DNA of 64,000 bases from Caballeronia sp. SEWSISQ10-4 2 (lineage in GTDB: Bacteria; Pseudomonadota; Gammaproteobacteria; Burkholderiales; Burkholderiaceae), in NCBI RefSeq assembly GCF_030464885.1, contig NZ_JALPRJ010000011.1, positions 62,001 to 126,000 of the forward strand, written 5' to 3'. Both the position numbers and the translations under genes were made by a program. Below are positions 49,495-59,009 of the stretch, one piece after another. The notes beneath the pieces are model-generated. The model did no database searches and had not been told where the DNA came from. It saw only the letters and a list, made by a program, of their open reading frames with translations. Position 1 is the first letter of the stretch, and every line of letters begins with the position of its first letter.

Positions 49495-51132
49495 ATGACC
49501 CGCTTCAACTGGCAGAACCCGTATCCCACGCCGCGCTTGCCTGTGTTCGCGCGCAATATTGTCTCCACTTCACATCCGCTCGCCGCGCAAGCCGGCTTGA
49601 GGATGTTGTGGAAAGGCGGTAACGCCATCGATGCGGCCATCGCCGCGGCAGCTGTGATTACGCTGGTCGAGCCGGTTTCGTGCGGCCTCGGCGGCGATGC
49701 GTTTGCGCTCGTCTGGGATGGCAGAAAACTGCACGGGCTGAACGCGTCGGGCGTGTCCCCGGCGGCCTGGAATGTCGATTACTTCAAGAACAAATACGGC
49801 GAGCAAGGTGGCCTGGCGAACCAGCCCAAGCGCGGTTGGGACGCGGTGACTGTGCCCGGCGTGATCGCGGGATGGGAAGCGCTGCACGTGAAGTTCGGCT
49901 CGCTGCCGTTCGGCGATCTGATGGAACCGGCTATTGAAATCGCCGAGCGCGGGCATGCGGTGGCGAACATCGTCGCGTACAAGTGGGCGGCGGCGATCCC
50001 GGAGTTGAAAGACCAGCCCGGTTTCGCCGATACCTTCATGCCGCGCGGCCGTGCGCCCGAGGTCAGTGAGCTGATGCGTTACCCGGGTCACGCGAAGACC
50101 CTGCGTGCTCTGGCCGAACATGGACCGCGTGCGTACTACGAAGGTGAGATCGCGCAGAAGATTGCGGCGTTCTCGAAGCAGGGCGGCGGCGCGATGACAG
50201 CCGCCGATCTGCGTAATTACAAGGCCGACTGGGTTGAGCCGATATCGAAGGATTATCGCGGATATACGGTGCATGAAATTCCGCCGAACGGGCAGGGAAT
50301 CGCCGCGCTGATCGCGCTCGGTATCCTCGATAAATTCGATGTGAAGTCGCTGGCCGTCGACAAGATCGAGTCGCAGCATTTGCAGATTGAAGCCATGAAG
50401 CTCGCTTTCGCCGATGTCTATCAGTACGTCGCCGATCCGCGTTCCATGGACGTCACGCCGGAGCAGATGCTCGACGACGTGTATCTCACCGAACGCGCCA
50501 AGCTTATCGATCCGAACAAGGCGAAGCATTTCGACTTCGGCATGCCGCCGGCGGGCGGGACTATCTATATGTCGGTGGCTGACGAACGCGGCATGATGGT
50601 GAGCTTCATCCAGTCGAACTACATGGGTTTTGGCTCAGGTGTAGTCGTGCCCGATTCGGGCATCGCGATGCAGAACCGCGGGTTTGGTTTCTCGATGGAC
50701 CCGAAATCCGCGAACGTGGTGGAAGGCGGCAAGCGGCCGTTCCACACAATCATTCCGGCGTTCCTCACGCAGCAAGTGAACGGCACGGAAGAGGCGGTGA
50801 TGAGCTTCGGCGTAATGGGCGGCGACATGCAGCCGCAAGGGCATTTGCAATCCATCGTGCGTTTGCTCGACTACGGCCAGCAACCGCAAGCCGCCTGCGA
50901 TGCCCCCCGCTGGAAGGTCAACCGCGATTTCACCGTCGATGTTGAATCGACGCTTGATGGCGAAACGGTGAAGGCTCTGGAAGGGCTGGGCCACACGATC
51001 AAATCCGTCGACGATCCTTATATGGACTTCGGCTCGGGCCAGTACATCTGGAAACTGGACCGCAACGATCCTGAGCGTGGGTATGTGGCGGCCAGCGATA
51101 GCCGTCGCGATGGGCTGGCGGCGGGGTTTTAA
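49495..51132 (+). CDS. ggt: Gamma-glutamyltransferase (Ggt family)
   Basis: This is a 545-residue protein of the Ntn-hydrolase GGT family: GGNAIDAAIAAAAVITLVEPVSCGLGGDAF near the start, and the autocleavage site at Thr-356 (GGTIYMSVAD), which would start the small subunit. The later GGDMQPQGHLQ is also conserved. GGT cleaves gamma-glutamyl amide bonds of glutathione and related peptides. No signal peptide is seen, so it may be cytoplasmic, as in YwrD-like members. ATG 49495 is chosen over TTG 49444. Being last in the ABC operon suggests hydrolysis of imported gamma-glutamyl compounds. Confidence 0.9.
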   Translation: MTRFNWQNPYPTPRLPVFARNIVSTSHPLAAQAGLRMLWKGGNAIDAAIAAAAVITLVEPVSCGLGGDAFALVWDGRKLHGLNASGVSPAAWNVDYFKNKYGEQGGLANQPKRGWDAVTVPGVIAGWEALHVKFGSLPFGDLMEPAIEIAERGHAVANIVAYKWAAAIPELKDQPGFADTFMPRGRAPEVSELMRYPGHAKTLRALAEHGPRAYYEGEIAQKIAAFSKQGGGAMTAADLRNYKADWVEPISKDYRGYTVHEIPPNGQGIAALIALGILDKFDVKSLAVDKIESQHLQIEAMKLAFADVYQYVADPRSMDVTPEQMLDDVYLTERAKLIDPNKAKHFDFGMPPAGGTIYMSVADERGMMVSFIQSNYMGFGSGVVVPDSGIAMQNRGFGFSMDPKSANVVEGGKRPFHTIIPAFLTQQVNGTEEAVMSFGVMGGDMQPQGHLQSIVRLLDYGQQPQAACDAPRWKVNRDFTVDVESTLDGETVKALEGLGHTIKSVDDPYMDFGSGQYIWKLDRNDPERGYVAASDSRRDGLAAGF

Positions 51133-51255
51133 GAAAAAAGAAAAGATACGCCTCGTTACCTTTATCGCATTCCGGTAGCACCTGTATCAGCGCGCTCCTC
51201 CTACACTCGGTTACGTAAACAACACGTTTGCACACCATGTGCACGGAGAGACGCA

Positions 51256-51558
51256 ATGAATAAGAAGATCCTGGGTGCTGTACTGGGCTTGAGCGCGTTG
51301 ATGGTGTCAGCGGCGGCGTGCGCTCACGTCGATGTCGCCGTGGGGATCGGCGTACCGGGTTATTACGCACCGGCACCGGTGTACGTTGCACCACCACCGC
51401 CTGTTGTCGTGGGCTATGGATATGGCGGTTACGGCGGTTATGGCGGATATCGCGACGACGAGGGCTGGCGCGAGCGCGAATGGCGTCACCGTGAATGGCG
51501 CCATGACGAAGGGCGGGATCATCGCTGGCACGGCGACCACCGCGGCGACCGTGATTGA
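51256..51558 (+). CDS. Small secreted Gly/Tyr-rich protein
   Basis: This 100-residue protein has a signal peptide (about residues 1-23) and a mature part with GYYAPAPVYVAPPPPVVVGYGYGGYGGYGGYRDD-like repeats and a His/Arg-rich end. It resembles PXPV-repeat or YXWGG-type small envelope proteins of Burkholderiales. ATG 51256 has GGAGAGACGCA upstream. A strong terminator follows at 51623. Confidence 0.75.
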   Translation: MNKKILGAVLGLSALMVSAAACAHVDVAVGIGVPGYYAPAPVYVAPPPPVVVGYGYGGYGGYGGYRDDEGWREREWRHREWRHDEGRDHRWHGDHRGDRD

Positions 51559-51622
51559 GTTTTGATCGGCGCTCTGACCGGTTAAGACGCCGGTTTGATC
51601 GAGAACTATTGCGTACGAAGAA

Positions 51623-51652
51623 GGGCCGTTCCAACTGATGTTGGAACGGCCC
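51623..51652. terminator. 13-bp convergent hairpin with T-run
   Basis: The arms GGGCCGTTCCAAC (51623-51635) and GTTGGAACGGCCC (51640-51652) with a TGAT loop are followed by TTTT on the right and preceded by AA on the left. It lies between the convergent stops at 51558 and 51665 and acts as terminator for the rightward gene; leftward action is weaker. Confidence 0.88.
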
Positions 51653-51664
51653 TTTTCATGTGCG

Positions 51665-52897
51665 CTACGAAGCTGGCGTTAGCGCGTATCGACGGCAATG
51701 TTCGAGATAACCCGCTTCGTGACTGCTCACCAGTTCCACGATACTTGTCCACAGCCACGACGGTGCATCGAGTGATTTCGTCTTCGCGCGCCGCAACTCC
51801 GATAACCACGCACGCCGTTCCGCCGTATTCATCTGCCGCGCGTGCGCCTTGCCGACCACCATCGCCAGGAAGTACGCCGCTTTCATCGCTTCTTCTTGCG
51901 TCAGTTGCTCCACCGTCAGCTTCATGTCCTGCGGCAACAATTCACGAATCACAACCGACCGGTCGCTCAGGCGCGCCGAACGCATCCGTTCTCCAAGCCA
52001 CGGCGTCAGATGCCGCGCTCCTTCCACGATCCGTTCTGCGTTATCGCGCGGCATGCGCTTGGTCGAGTCCTGATCGGTATAACGCGGCGCTGCGGCTTTG
52101 GCGCCTTCCTTGATATCGATGAGACAGAGATCGTCGCCGTCTATCGCGCCGCCATCGATGTCCAGCAACACCGCATAACGCAAGCGGCCGAGCGAGCTGC
52201 AGCCCTTCACCCAATACGCGGCATCGATTACGGCGACGTTTTCTTCATCCGCGTTCTTACGCAGCGTGGTGGCGATATCCGCGATCTCGCGCCGCCCGAA
52301 CAACGCCTTTATTTCGGCGCGCTCGTTCTTGTCGAGTGGCCAGAAACGCTTGCCGAGGGGAATGCTCGGTTCAATATCTTCAATACGTTCGATCGCCAGT
52401 TGTTGCCACGTGCGCCGCACGGCTTCCTTCATCATGACGCGTACTGCTTCAGGCTTCGCGTTCTTGGCAGGGCGATGGCGGTGGTGATCGAAGGCGTGTT
52501 CGTAGCCTTGCGCGAGCGCTTCCATCATGCGTGCCGTCGTCACGCCGGGCAGGTCGGAGCCGCGTGCAGCCGTTGCCAGCGATAACCCCAGCCGGATAAT
52601 GTCGTGCGCCGGATTACCGATCACGGTCTGGTCGAGATCGCGAATCTGGATCTCCACGCGGCCATCGGCGTTGGCGACCGGCCCGAGATTGCCGGTGTGG
52701 CAATCGCCGCAGATCCAGATCGCCGGACCTTCGGGCAGCGCGTGGCCTTCGATGCCGTCGAGCCATTCATAGAACTTGCTCGTATTGCCGCGCACGTAGG
52801 CATGCGCCGATTCGGCCATCTTCATGTTGCGGCGCGCGTTGAGGAGCGCCTGACGATCGTTGGGACTGGGGAGCTTGAGTTGCTTTCTCTTGGGCAT
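51665..52897 (-). CDS. DUF2252 family protein
   Basis: This 410-residue protein shows the DUF2252 pattern: GPAIWICGDCHTGNLGPVANADGRVEIQIRDLDQTVIGNPAHDIIRLGLSLA, which resembles the nucleotide- and metal-binding region of aminoglycoside-phosphotransferase-like kinases (HxxN..D), and RDLDQT. The function is not established. AGGA lies 7 bases before ATG 52897. Confidence 0.88.
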   Translation of the reverse strand: MPKRKQLKLPSPNDRQALLNARRNMKMAESAHAYVRGNTSKFYEWLDGIEGHALPEGPAIWICGDCHTGNLGPVANADGRVEIQIRDLDQTVIGNPAHDIIRLGLSLATAARGSDLPGVTTARMMEALAQGYEHAFDHHRHRPAKNAKPEAVRVMMKEAVRRTWQQLAIERIEDIEPSIPLGKRFWPLDKNERAEIKALFGRREIADIATTLRKNADEENVAVIDAAYWVKGCSSLGRLRYAVLLDIDGGAIDGDDLCLIDIKEGAKAAAPRYTDQDSTKRMPRDNAERIVEGARHLTPWLGERMRSARLSDRSVVIRELLPQDMKLTVEQLTQEEAMKAAYFLAMVVGKAHARQMNTAERRAWLSELRRAKTKSLDAPSWLWTSIVELVSSHEAGYLEHCRRYALTPAS

Positions 52898-53087
52898 GGG
52901 ATCGTCCTGTGGTGCTCACATGGAGCAAGGCGCATGCCGTCGTTGCGTAATGAAATTGTAGGGTTTTCGGGCGATGCTTTTCGCGGGCTTTAATATTGCC
53001 GCATGTGTCCCATCTTGTGATCTCCTGGCCGGGCGTCAGGATTTTTGATCCGTTACGTTATCGAGCTGTGCTTTTTAAGGAGACGCA

Positions 53088-53480
53088 ATGACGTTACCCA
53101 CCTTTTCGATGGTCGATGCCGCGCCCACGCCGGTCGGTCCTTTTTCTCACGCAGCCGAAGCGGATGACTGGGTGTTTCTCACCGGCCAAATGCCGACCGA
53201 TCCCGCCGATGACTCAAAGCCCTTGCCCGAGGGCGTTGAAGCGCAAACGCGACGGGTGATGGACAACCTGATTCTTGTGCTGGAAGGGATTGGGTTGTCG
53301 TTGGATAACGTGGTTAGCGTGCGGATTTTTCTGACCGAATTCAAACGCGATTACGCCGCGATGAACGAGGTTTATAAAAGCTACTTTCTGCCGAAGCCGT
53401 TGCCGGCGCGCACGTGTATCGGCGTGACGGGGTTGGCTCGCGATGCGCTCGTAGAGATTGATTTCGTGGCGAAGCGCTGA
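53088..53480 (+). CDS. RidA family protein
   Basis: This is a 130-residue protein of the RidA/YjgF family: GPFSHAAEADDWVFLTGQMPTDP, VMDNLILVLEGIGLSLDNVVSVRIFLTE and PARTCIGVTGLARDALVEIDFVAKR, with the Arg in ARTC as the usual active-site residue. It is longer at the start than many members. Members hydrolyse imines and enamines from pyridoxal-phosphate enzymes. AAGGAG lies 7 bases before the ATG. Confidence 0.93.
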   Translation: MTLPTFSMVDAAPTPVGPFSHAAEADDWVFLTGQMPTDPADDSKPLPEGVEAQTRRVMDNLILVLEGIGLSLDNVVSVRIFLTEFKRDYAAMNEVYKSYFLPKPLPARTCIGVTGLARDALVEIDFVAKR

Positions 53481-53486
53481 GGCTTT

Positions 53487-54092
53487 CTACGGGCTCTTTT
53501 TAGTTGCCGTTGAGTCCACATAGCGGAAGGTCAGGTTGATCCGTTCGCCGCGTGCCTCCGGTTCCTTCGGCACTCGATGGGCCCACTCAAGTTGCGTCCG
53601 GCCTTGCATGATAAGCAAGCTGCCGTGCGTGAGTTGAAGCGTATGAGTTTGGCGCGTCTTGGTATGCCGGAACTCGAAGGTTCGCGTTGTTCCCAGACTC
53701 ACTGAGGCTATGGCCGGTTGTGGTCCCAGTTCGCGCTCCTTGTCCGCATGCCAGCCCATGCTGTCCATGCCTGTCCGGTAGCGGTTGAGCAACACGCTGT
53801 TGAAGCGGGTCTTCGATTCCGCTTCGGCCTGTGTTTTTAACGCCAGGACCGTTGGGGTCCACGGCTTGGGAATGTTGCGGATGCCGGAGTACACGTAGAC
53901 CGCGCCGGGGTCCCCCTGCCAGGCCGTCAGGCGTGGGAAGGGCACTTTGCCAGCGGGCGTGTTCATGATGTCCTGCTGCCAGACGACTTCATCGAGCAAG
54001 GCAGCTAATGTGTCCGACGCCGTCGGCGGGTCCAGCCAGTCAGGCAGCCAGATAATGTCGGGCTTGGGGATGTCGTCGAATAGGTCGAACAT
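53487..54092 (-). CDS. AlkB-like 2-oxoglutarate/Fe(II) dioxygenase
   Basis: This 201-residue protein has the AlkB double-stranded beta-helix: NSVLLNRYRTGMDSMGWHADKE with His-x-Asp iron ligands, WAHRVPK with the third His, and RINLTFR with the 2-oxoglutarate-binding Arg. These enzymes reverse alkyl damage on nucleic acids. It ends 6 bp from the RidA stop on the opposite strand. Confidence 0.9.
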   Translation of the reverse strand: MFDLFDDIPKPDIIWLPDWLDPPTASDTLAALLDEVVWQQDIMNTPAGKVPFPRLTAWQGDPGAVYVYSGIRNIPKPWTPTVLALKTQAEAESKTRFNSVLLNRYRTGMDSMGWHADKERELGPQPAIASVSLGTTRTFEFRHTKTRQTHTLQLTHGSLLIMQGRTQLEWAHRVPKEPEARGERINLTFRYVDSTATKKSP

Positions 54093-54177
54093 GGCGGCTT
54101 TTCGCCTTCTGGGGCGGAGCTGGATTAGTCATCGTAAGTTAGCAGATTGTCGGCCTCGGAGCTTGCGCTCTCATATC

Positions 54178-55134
54178 TCAATGAGCAAGCTTCGTCACCG
54201 TCACCCGCTTCCTCAGCACGCGCGCTTGCAGCACGATCACCAGCAACAAAAACACGCCCCGTATCACCGATTGCCAATACGCCGACAGACTTATAAAGCC
54301 CAGTCCATTCTCGAAGTTGAGCAGGTTGAACACCAAACCCAGCAGTGCGACGCCGGCAATCGTCATTGCGATCGACCCTTGTCCTCCGGTCAATAACGTC
54401 CCGCCCAGCACCACTGCCGATATCGCGAACAACTCCCAACCCACGCCTTCATTCGGTTGCCCTGCGCCGAACTGCGCCGCCAGGATCGCTCCAGCTAATC
54501 CCGCCAGCAAACCGCTTAGCGCATAGACCGCAACCAGCGTCCGGTCCACGTTCAAACCCATCAAACGTGAGGCTTCTTCGCTGCCGCCTATTGCAAGCGC
54601 ATGTCGCCCGAAGCGTGTGCTTCGTAGCGCCAGCCAGCCCAATATCGCAGCCACGGCCGCCACGATTCCCGGTATCGGCAGGGACAATAAGTCGCCTTGG
54701 CCAAAGTTGCCGAAACTCGAACTGGGCGCGATTGACACGGCATCGTTATGCCCCAGCAATAACGCCATTCCATGCGCCCCGAGGCTTGTCGCCAACGTTA
54801 CGATGAACGGCAAGATCCGCATGTGCGTAATGACCAGGCCGTTCAACACGCCGACCGCGAGTCCCGCTCCCGCGCCGGCCACTACTGCGACCTCGCCGCC
54901 ATGTGGACTCGCGAGTGCCGCTACAACACTCGCCAACGCCGCCACCGCGCCCACGGACAAGTCAATGCCACCCGTGATGATCACGAACGCCATGCCCACC
55001 GATATCAACGCGAACATCGAGTTGTATCGCCAGAATGAATTGATGTTGTACGCCGAGGCAAAATGGTCGTATCGAAGCACGCCCAGCACGAGCAACGCCG
55101 CTAACGCCAACAGAATGGGAAGGTTCTTTTTCAT
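54178..55134 (-). CDS. Sugar ABC permease (RbsC/YjfF family)
   Basis: This 318-residue inner-membrane protein has about ten helices. ITGGIDLSVGAVAAL at about 57-72 is the signature of ribose-type permeases. GGGAG lies 7 bases before ATG 55134. It lies 12 bp after the other permease gene; the two may form a heterodimeric channel. Confidence 0.9.
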   Translation of the reverse strand: MKKNLPILLALAALLVLGVLRYDHFASAYNINSFWRYNSMFALISVGMAFVIITGGIDLSVGAVAALASVVAALASPHGGEVAVVAGAGAGLAVGVLNGLVITHMRILPFIVTLATSLGAHGMALLLGHNDAVSIAPSSSFGNFGQGDLLSLPIPGIVAAVAAILGWLALRSTRFGRHALAIGGSEEASRLMGLNVDRTLVAVYALSGLLAGLAGAILAAQFGAGQPNEGVGWELFAISAVVLGGTLLTGGQGSIAMTIAGVALLGLVFNLLNFENGLGFISLSAYWQSVIRGVFLLLVIVLQARVLRKRVTVTKLAH

Positions 55135-55146
55135 GTCGATATCTCC

Positions 55147-56133
55147 CTAACGCTGACGCCGCTGTACATACACTGCGGCAATGATGATCCCGGCTTTCAC
55201 CACGAGCGCGGCAGCGTCGGGAATGCCGTGGGCGAGGAGGGTATATCGCAGCAATTGAATGATCAGCGCGCCGATCAACGTCCCGACTATGTACGCCTTG
55301 CCGCCCGTCAACGCCGTTCCGCCGACGGCCACCGCAGCAATCGCATCGAGCTCGGAACCTACACCAATCACGTTGGCGTCCGACGAAGAATTCACGGATA
55401 TCGATATCAACCCTGCCAACCCCGCGAGCGCCGCGCACAAGGTGTACGCGATCATCTTCACGCGCGCCGTTGGGATGCCGCTCAAGTAGGCGGCCTGTTC
55501 GTTGCCGCCCGTCACGAGCAGGTACTGCCCGAACAAGGTCTTGCGCACGATCCATGCAAACAACGCCACGAGCGCAAGCATGAGGAACACTTGCGCCGGT
55601 ACGCCCGCCACACGGCCCAGCGCGATCCACTGGAACGCGGGGTTGTTGAAGGCTTGCAGGCTTCCATCGGTGAACACCTGCGCAATGCCGCGCCCCGCGA
55701 TGAACAGCACCAACGTCGCGACAATCGGCTGCACGGCAAGCCTCGTCACAAGAAAGCCGTTGAACACGCCGCAGAGGGCGGCTGCCAAAACGGGCAAGAC
55801 AAAGGCCAATGCAATGCCGAACGGTCCCGCCATGTTCATGAAGATCATCGGTGCGAGCGAACCCGCAATCGCCATCGACGCGCCCACCGATAAATCGATA
55901 CCCCCCGTCGCCACGACCAAGGTCATCCCAATGCCGACGATCACGATCGTCACCACCTGCGTCAGATTGACGTTGAAGGTCTGCAGCGACCAGAAGTGCT
56001 GCGTGAAGAGCAGGTTGAAGACGATCATCGCGAGCAGCACTGCGATCTCGCGTTGAACCGTGATTCGATACTTTTTCTTCGGCGCTGCTTGCACAAGCGG
56101 CGCGGCTGTGGCCGGTTGCGTTTTCTGATTCAT
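55147..56133 (-). CDS. Sugar ABC permease (RbsC/YtfT family)
   Basis: This is a 328-residue inner-membrane protein with ATGGIDLSVGASMAIAGSLAP, VTGGNEQAAYLSGI and GTALTGGKAYIVGTLIGALI, all typical of RbsC-type permeases. Its start overlaps the ATPase stop by 4 bp. It forms the channel with 54178-55134. Confidence 0.9.
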   Translation of the reverse strand: MNQKTQPATAAPLVQAAPKKKYRITVQREIAVLLAMIVFNLLFTQHFWSLQTFNVNLTQVVTIVIVGIGMTLVVATGGIDLSVGASMAIAGSLAPMIFMNMAGPFGIALAFVLPVLAAALCGVFNGFLVTRLAVQPIVATLVLFIAGRGIAQVFTDGSLQAFNNPAFQWIALGRVAGVPAQVFLMLALVALFAWIVRKTLFGQYLLVTGGNEQAAYLSGIPTARVKMIAYTLCAALAGLAGLISISVNSSSDANVIGVGSELDAIAAVAVGGTALTGGKAYIVGTLIGALIIQLLRYTLLAHGIPDAAALVVKAGIIIAAVYVQRRQR

Positions 56134-57722
56134 GGCTGACCTTCTTTAGCATCGACGGCTTCGGCCAGCGCGGACTGCTCGCCCGATCCGTAAGCAATCG
56201 CATCCATGATCGACGCTTCGCTCATGCGCGCACCGTCGAGTTCGGCGACGGTCTTGCCATCGCGGATCACGACGGCGCGGTCGGCCACGGCGGTGAGCTC
56301 TTCCAGTTCCGATGCCGACAGCAACACCGCCAGCCCCGAGTCGCGCAAGTCGCGGATGATCTTCGCGACATCGGCTTTCGCGCCGACATCGATACCGCGT
56401 GTGGGCTCATCGAGCAGCAGCAGGCTTGGATTCGTCGCTAACCAGCGCGCCAGTAAAACCTTCTGTTGGTTACCGCCCGACAATTCGCGAATCGGCTGAT
56501 CGGGCGAACGCAACTTGATCCCCAGCGATTCGATAAACCGATCCACGATCTCCCGTTGCTTCGCGACATCGACTACGCCGCGTTTGGTCAGCGTGCGCAG
56601 GCACACGAGCGTGAGGTTGTCGCGCACGGACAGCTCCGGCACGATGCCATCGCCTTTGCGATCCTCGGTGAGATACGCGATACCACGCGCAATCGCGTCT
56701 TGCGGCGACTTGAGCGTGACCGGCTTGCCGTCGATGGAAAGCGAACCGCGCTCGGCCGGATCCGCGCCGAACATCAGCCGCATGGTTTCCGTGCGGCCCG
56801 AGCCGAGCAGCCCGGCTAGACCCACAGCCTCGCCCGAGTGAACATCGAGCGATACGTCCGTCACCTTCGCGCCCGCACCTATGTTTGTCGCACTGATCGC
56901 CGTCGCCCCGCGTTTCGCGAGATTGGCTTCCTTCACGGCGCTGTCTTCATGCACGACGGCAGCGAGTGTGCGCCCGAGCATGGTGGTCACGAGTTGCAGT
57001 TTGTCGAGCGCAGCCATCGGGCTTTCCGCGACGGTTTGCCCATCGCGCATCACGGTGACGCGGTCGCACAGCGCATACAACTCATCCAGCCGATGCGAGA
57101 CGAAAATCACCGCGCGGCCGTCATCGCGCAAACGCCGCACGACGCTGAACAGCAGTTCGACTTCGCGTTCATCGAGCGAGGACGTGGACTCGTCCATGAT
57201 GACCATCTTCGCCTCCGACGATACCGCCCGCGCCAACGCCACCATTTGTTGAATGGCAGTCGAAAACTCACGCACGGGCTTGCTCACATCGATCTGCAAG
57301 CCAAAGGAGTCGAGCAATTCCTGTGCACGCCGATGAATCGTCTTCCAGTCGATCAAGCCAAACCGGCGCGGTTCGCGGCCCAGAAAAATGTTCTCGGCAA
57401 TCGAGCGGAACGGGACGAGATTGATCTCCTGATAGATCGTGCTAATGCCGGCTTCGCGCGCTTCTTTCGGGCTGCGGAAATCGGCTTCGCGGCCATCGAA
57501 GCGAATGGTGCCCGCCGTGCGCCGATAGGCGCCGGTGAGAATCTTGATGAGCGTCGATTTACCCGCGCCGTTCTGCCCGATCAGCGCATGCACCTCTCCG
57601 GCTGACACGGACAGCCGCGCATGGCGCAACGCGGCTACGCCACCAAAGCTGATGTCAATGTCCTGCATCTCGAGCAGCGGCGGGCGGGTCATGGAGGAAG
57701 ATCCAGATTGCGGCGTGTTCAT
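56130..57722 (-). CDS. Sugar ABC ATPase (RbsA/YtfR family, two ATPase domains)
   Basis: This is a 530-residue protein with two ATPase halves: the first with GQNGAGKSTLIK and the linker-type FSTAIQQMVALARAV, the second with GLLGSGRTETMRLMFG (degenerate Walker A) and ELSGGNQQKVLLARWLA. This is the RbsA/XylG/MglA arrangement. GGGAGA lies upstream of ATG 57722. It couples ATP to the two RbsC-type permeases downstream. Confidence 0.92.
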   Translation of the reverse strand: MNTPQSGSSSMTRPPLLEMQDIDISFGGVAALRHARLSVSAGEVHALIGQNGAGKSTLIKILTGAYRRTAGTIRFDGREADFRSPKEAREAGISTIYQEINLVPFRSIAENIFLGREPRRFGLIDWKTIHRRAQELLDSFGLQIDVSKPVREFSTAIQQMVALARAVSSEAKMVIMDESTSSLDEREVELLFSVVRRLRDDGRAVIFVSHRLDELYALCDRVTVMRDGQTVAESPMAALDKLQLVTTMLGRTLAAVVHEDSAVKEANLAKRGATAISATNIGAGAKVTDVSLDVHSGEAVGLAGLLGSGRTETMRLMFGADPAERGSLSIDGKPVTLKSPQDAIARGIAYLTEDRKGDGIVPELSVRDNLTLVCLRTLTKRGVVDVAKQREIVDRFIESLGIKLRSPDQPIRELSGGNQQKVLLARWLATNPSLLLLDEPTRGIDVGAKADVAKIIRDLRDSGLAVLLSASELEELTAVADRAVVIRDGKTVAELDGARMSEASIMDAIAYGSGEQSALAEAVDAKEGQP

Positions 57723-57784
57723 CTAGCGCGTCTCCCTGGCGTTGGTTTCCCGCGATAGATGCGGTCCGTCCGCCGGATACAAAA

Positions 57785-57821
57785 GAAGCGACGGCCCGCT
57801 AAAGACCGGGCGCGCCGCTTC
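57785..57821 (-). terminator. Hairpin between binding protein and ATPase genes
   Basis: Imperfect arms ending in GAAGCG and CGCTTC form a GC-rich stem followed on the minus strand by TTTTGT. It lies downstream of the highly expressed binding-protein gene and may partly stop or stabilise its mRNA, a usual arrangement in ABC operons. Confidence 0.5.
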
Positions 57822-57863
57822 GAACATCTTCATTGCTCTGTACCAAGAGCGATACACGTTCGC

Positions 57864-58877
57864 TCAATAGCCGTATTGCATGCTCTGCGCTACGTTGCTT
57901 TTATCGTAGAAGCGGTCGGAGACTTTCACCCATGGCGGTATCGTTTCACCCTTCGCGAACTTCTGCGCGACATCGCATGCGAGCGGGCCGAAGAACGGGC
58001 TCGACTGCACGCTCGCGCCGAGTTCGCCGGCCGCGATGGCGTCCATGCCGCCCTTCGTCCCGTCGATAGTCACAATCGTGATGTCCTTGCCCGGCTGCTT
58101 GCCGGCCGCCTTGATCGCAGCGATTGCGCCAAGCGCCATTTCGTCGTTATGCGCGTAGACGGCGGTTACATCGGGATGAGCCTGAAGCAGCGTTTCCATG
58201 ACTTGCCGACCCTTGTCGCGCGCGAAATCGCCGCTCTGCGATGCCACGATCTGCATGCCCGGATTCTTCGCGATCACATCGTCGAAACCCCTCTTGCGAT
58301 CGTTCGCAGCGGACGCACCCGTTGATCCTTCCAGTTCGACGATTTTGCCCTTGCCACCGGTCGCTTTAATCAGCCAGTCGGCGGCGCGTTGCCCTTGGTC
58401 GATGAAATCCGAGCCGATAAACGTGATGTAGTCCTGGCCCGCTTTAGCCACCGATTGATCCACGTTACGGTCGACCAGGATCACGGGAATGCCCGCTTTC
58501 TTCGCTTGCAACACGATCGGCGCAAGCGGCTTTTCTTCACGCGGCGGGAACACGATCAGGTCGACGTGCTGCGCGATCATGCTCTGGATATCGGCGACTT
58601 GTTTCGATGCCGAGCTGTTCGCGTCGGTCATCACCAATTGCCAGCCGCACTTCGCCGCGATGTCCTTGAAGCTCTTGGTTTCGGCCAGACGCCACGGGTT
58701 GTTGCTCTCGGTCTGAGCGAAGCCGACGCGCAGCGGCTTCTTGTTCGCGAGTTTCGGCAGGCCGGCGTCATCGGCGTGGGCAATGCTGAGGCCCGCTGAC
58801 ATCGACAGCGCGAGCGCGGACGCGGCAAGCACGCGCAACGGGAATTTGCGTTTGTTGAAGTTTTCAAGCGACAGCAT
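57864..58877 (-). CDS. Sugar ABC binding protein (RbsB/YtfQ family)
   Basis: This is a 337-residue periplasmic binding protein. A signal covers about residues 1-35 (RVLAASALALSMSAGLSIAHA). The mature part has RVGFAQTESNNPWRLAETKSFKDIA, PPREEKPLAPIVLQAKKAGIPVILVDR and AHNDEMALGAIAAIKAAGK. The TESNNPWR start is typical of YtfQ-like (galactofuranose) binders. ATG 58877 has GGAGG 6 bases upstream. It is first in the operon, with the ATPase and permeases after it. Confidence 0.9.
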   Translation of the reverse strand: MLSLENFNKRKFPLRVLAASALALSMSAGLSIAHADDAGLPKLANKKPLRVGFAQTESNNPWRLAETKSFKDIAAKCGWQLVMTDANSSASKQVADIQSMIAQHVDLIVFPPREEKPLAPIVLQAKKAGIPVILVDRNVDQSVAKAGQDYITFIGSDFIDQGQRAADWLIKATGGKGKIVELEGSTGASAANDRKRGFDDVIAKNPGMQIVASQSGDFARDKGRQVMETLLQAHPDVTAVYAHNDEMALGAIAAIKAAGKQPGKDITIVTIDGTKGGMDAIAAGELGASVQSSPFFGPLACDVAQKFAKGETIPPWVKVSDRFYDKSNVAQSMQYGY

Positions 58878-59009
58878 GTCTTCCTCCGGTATGGATGGTC
58901 CTGTTTTTTTAGGTGCCTCAGTCCTGCTGTGTTTTCCGTCTTCTCTGCTCCATCTCAATAAGTCGGGGTGCGATGATGCGATGATTACTTCACCGTATTT
59001 TATTATTGA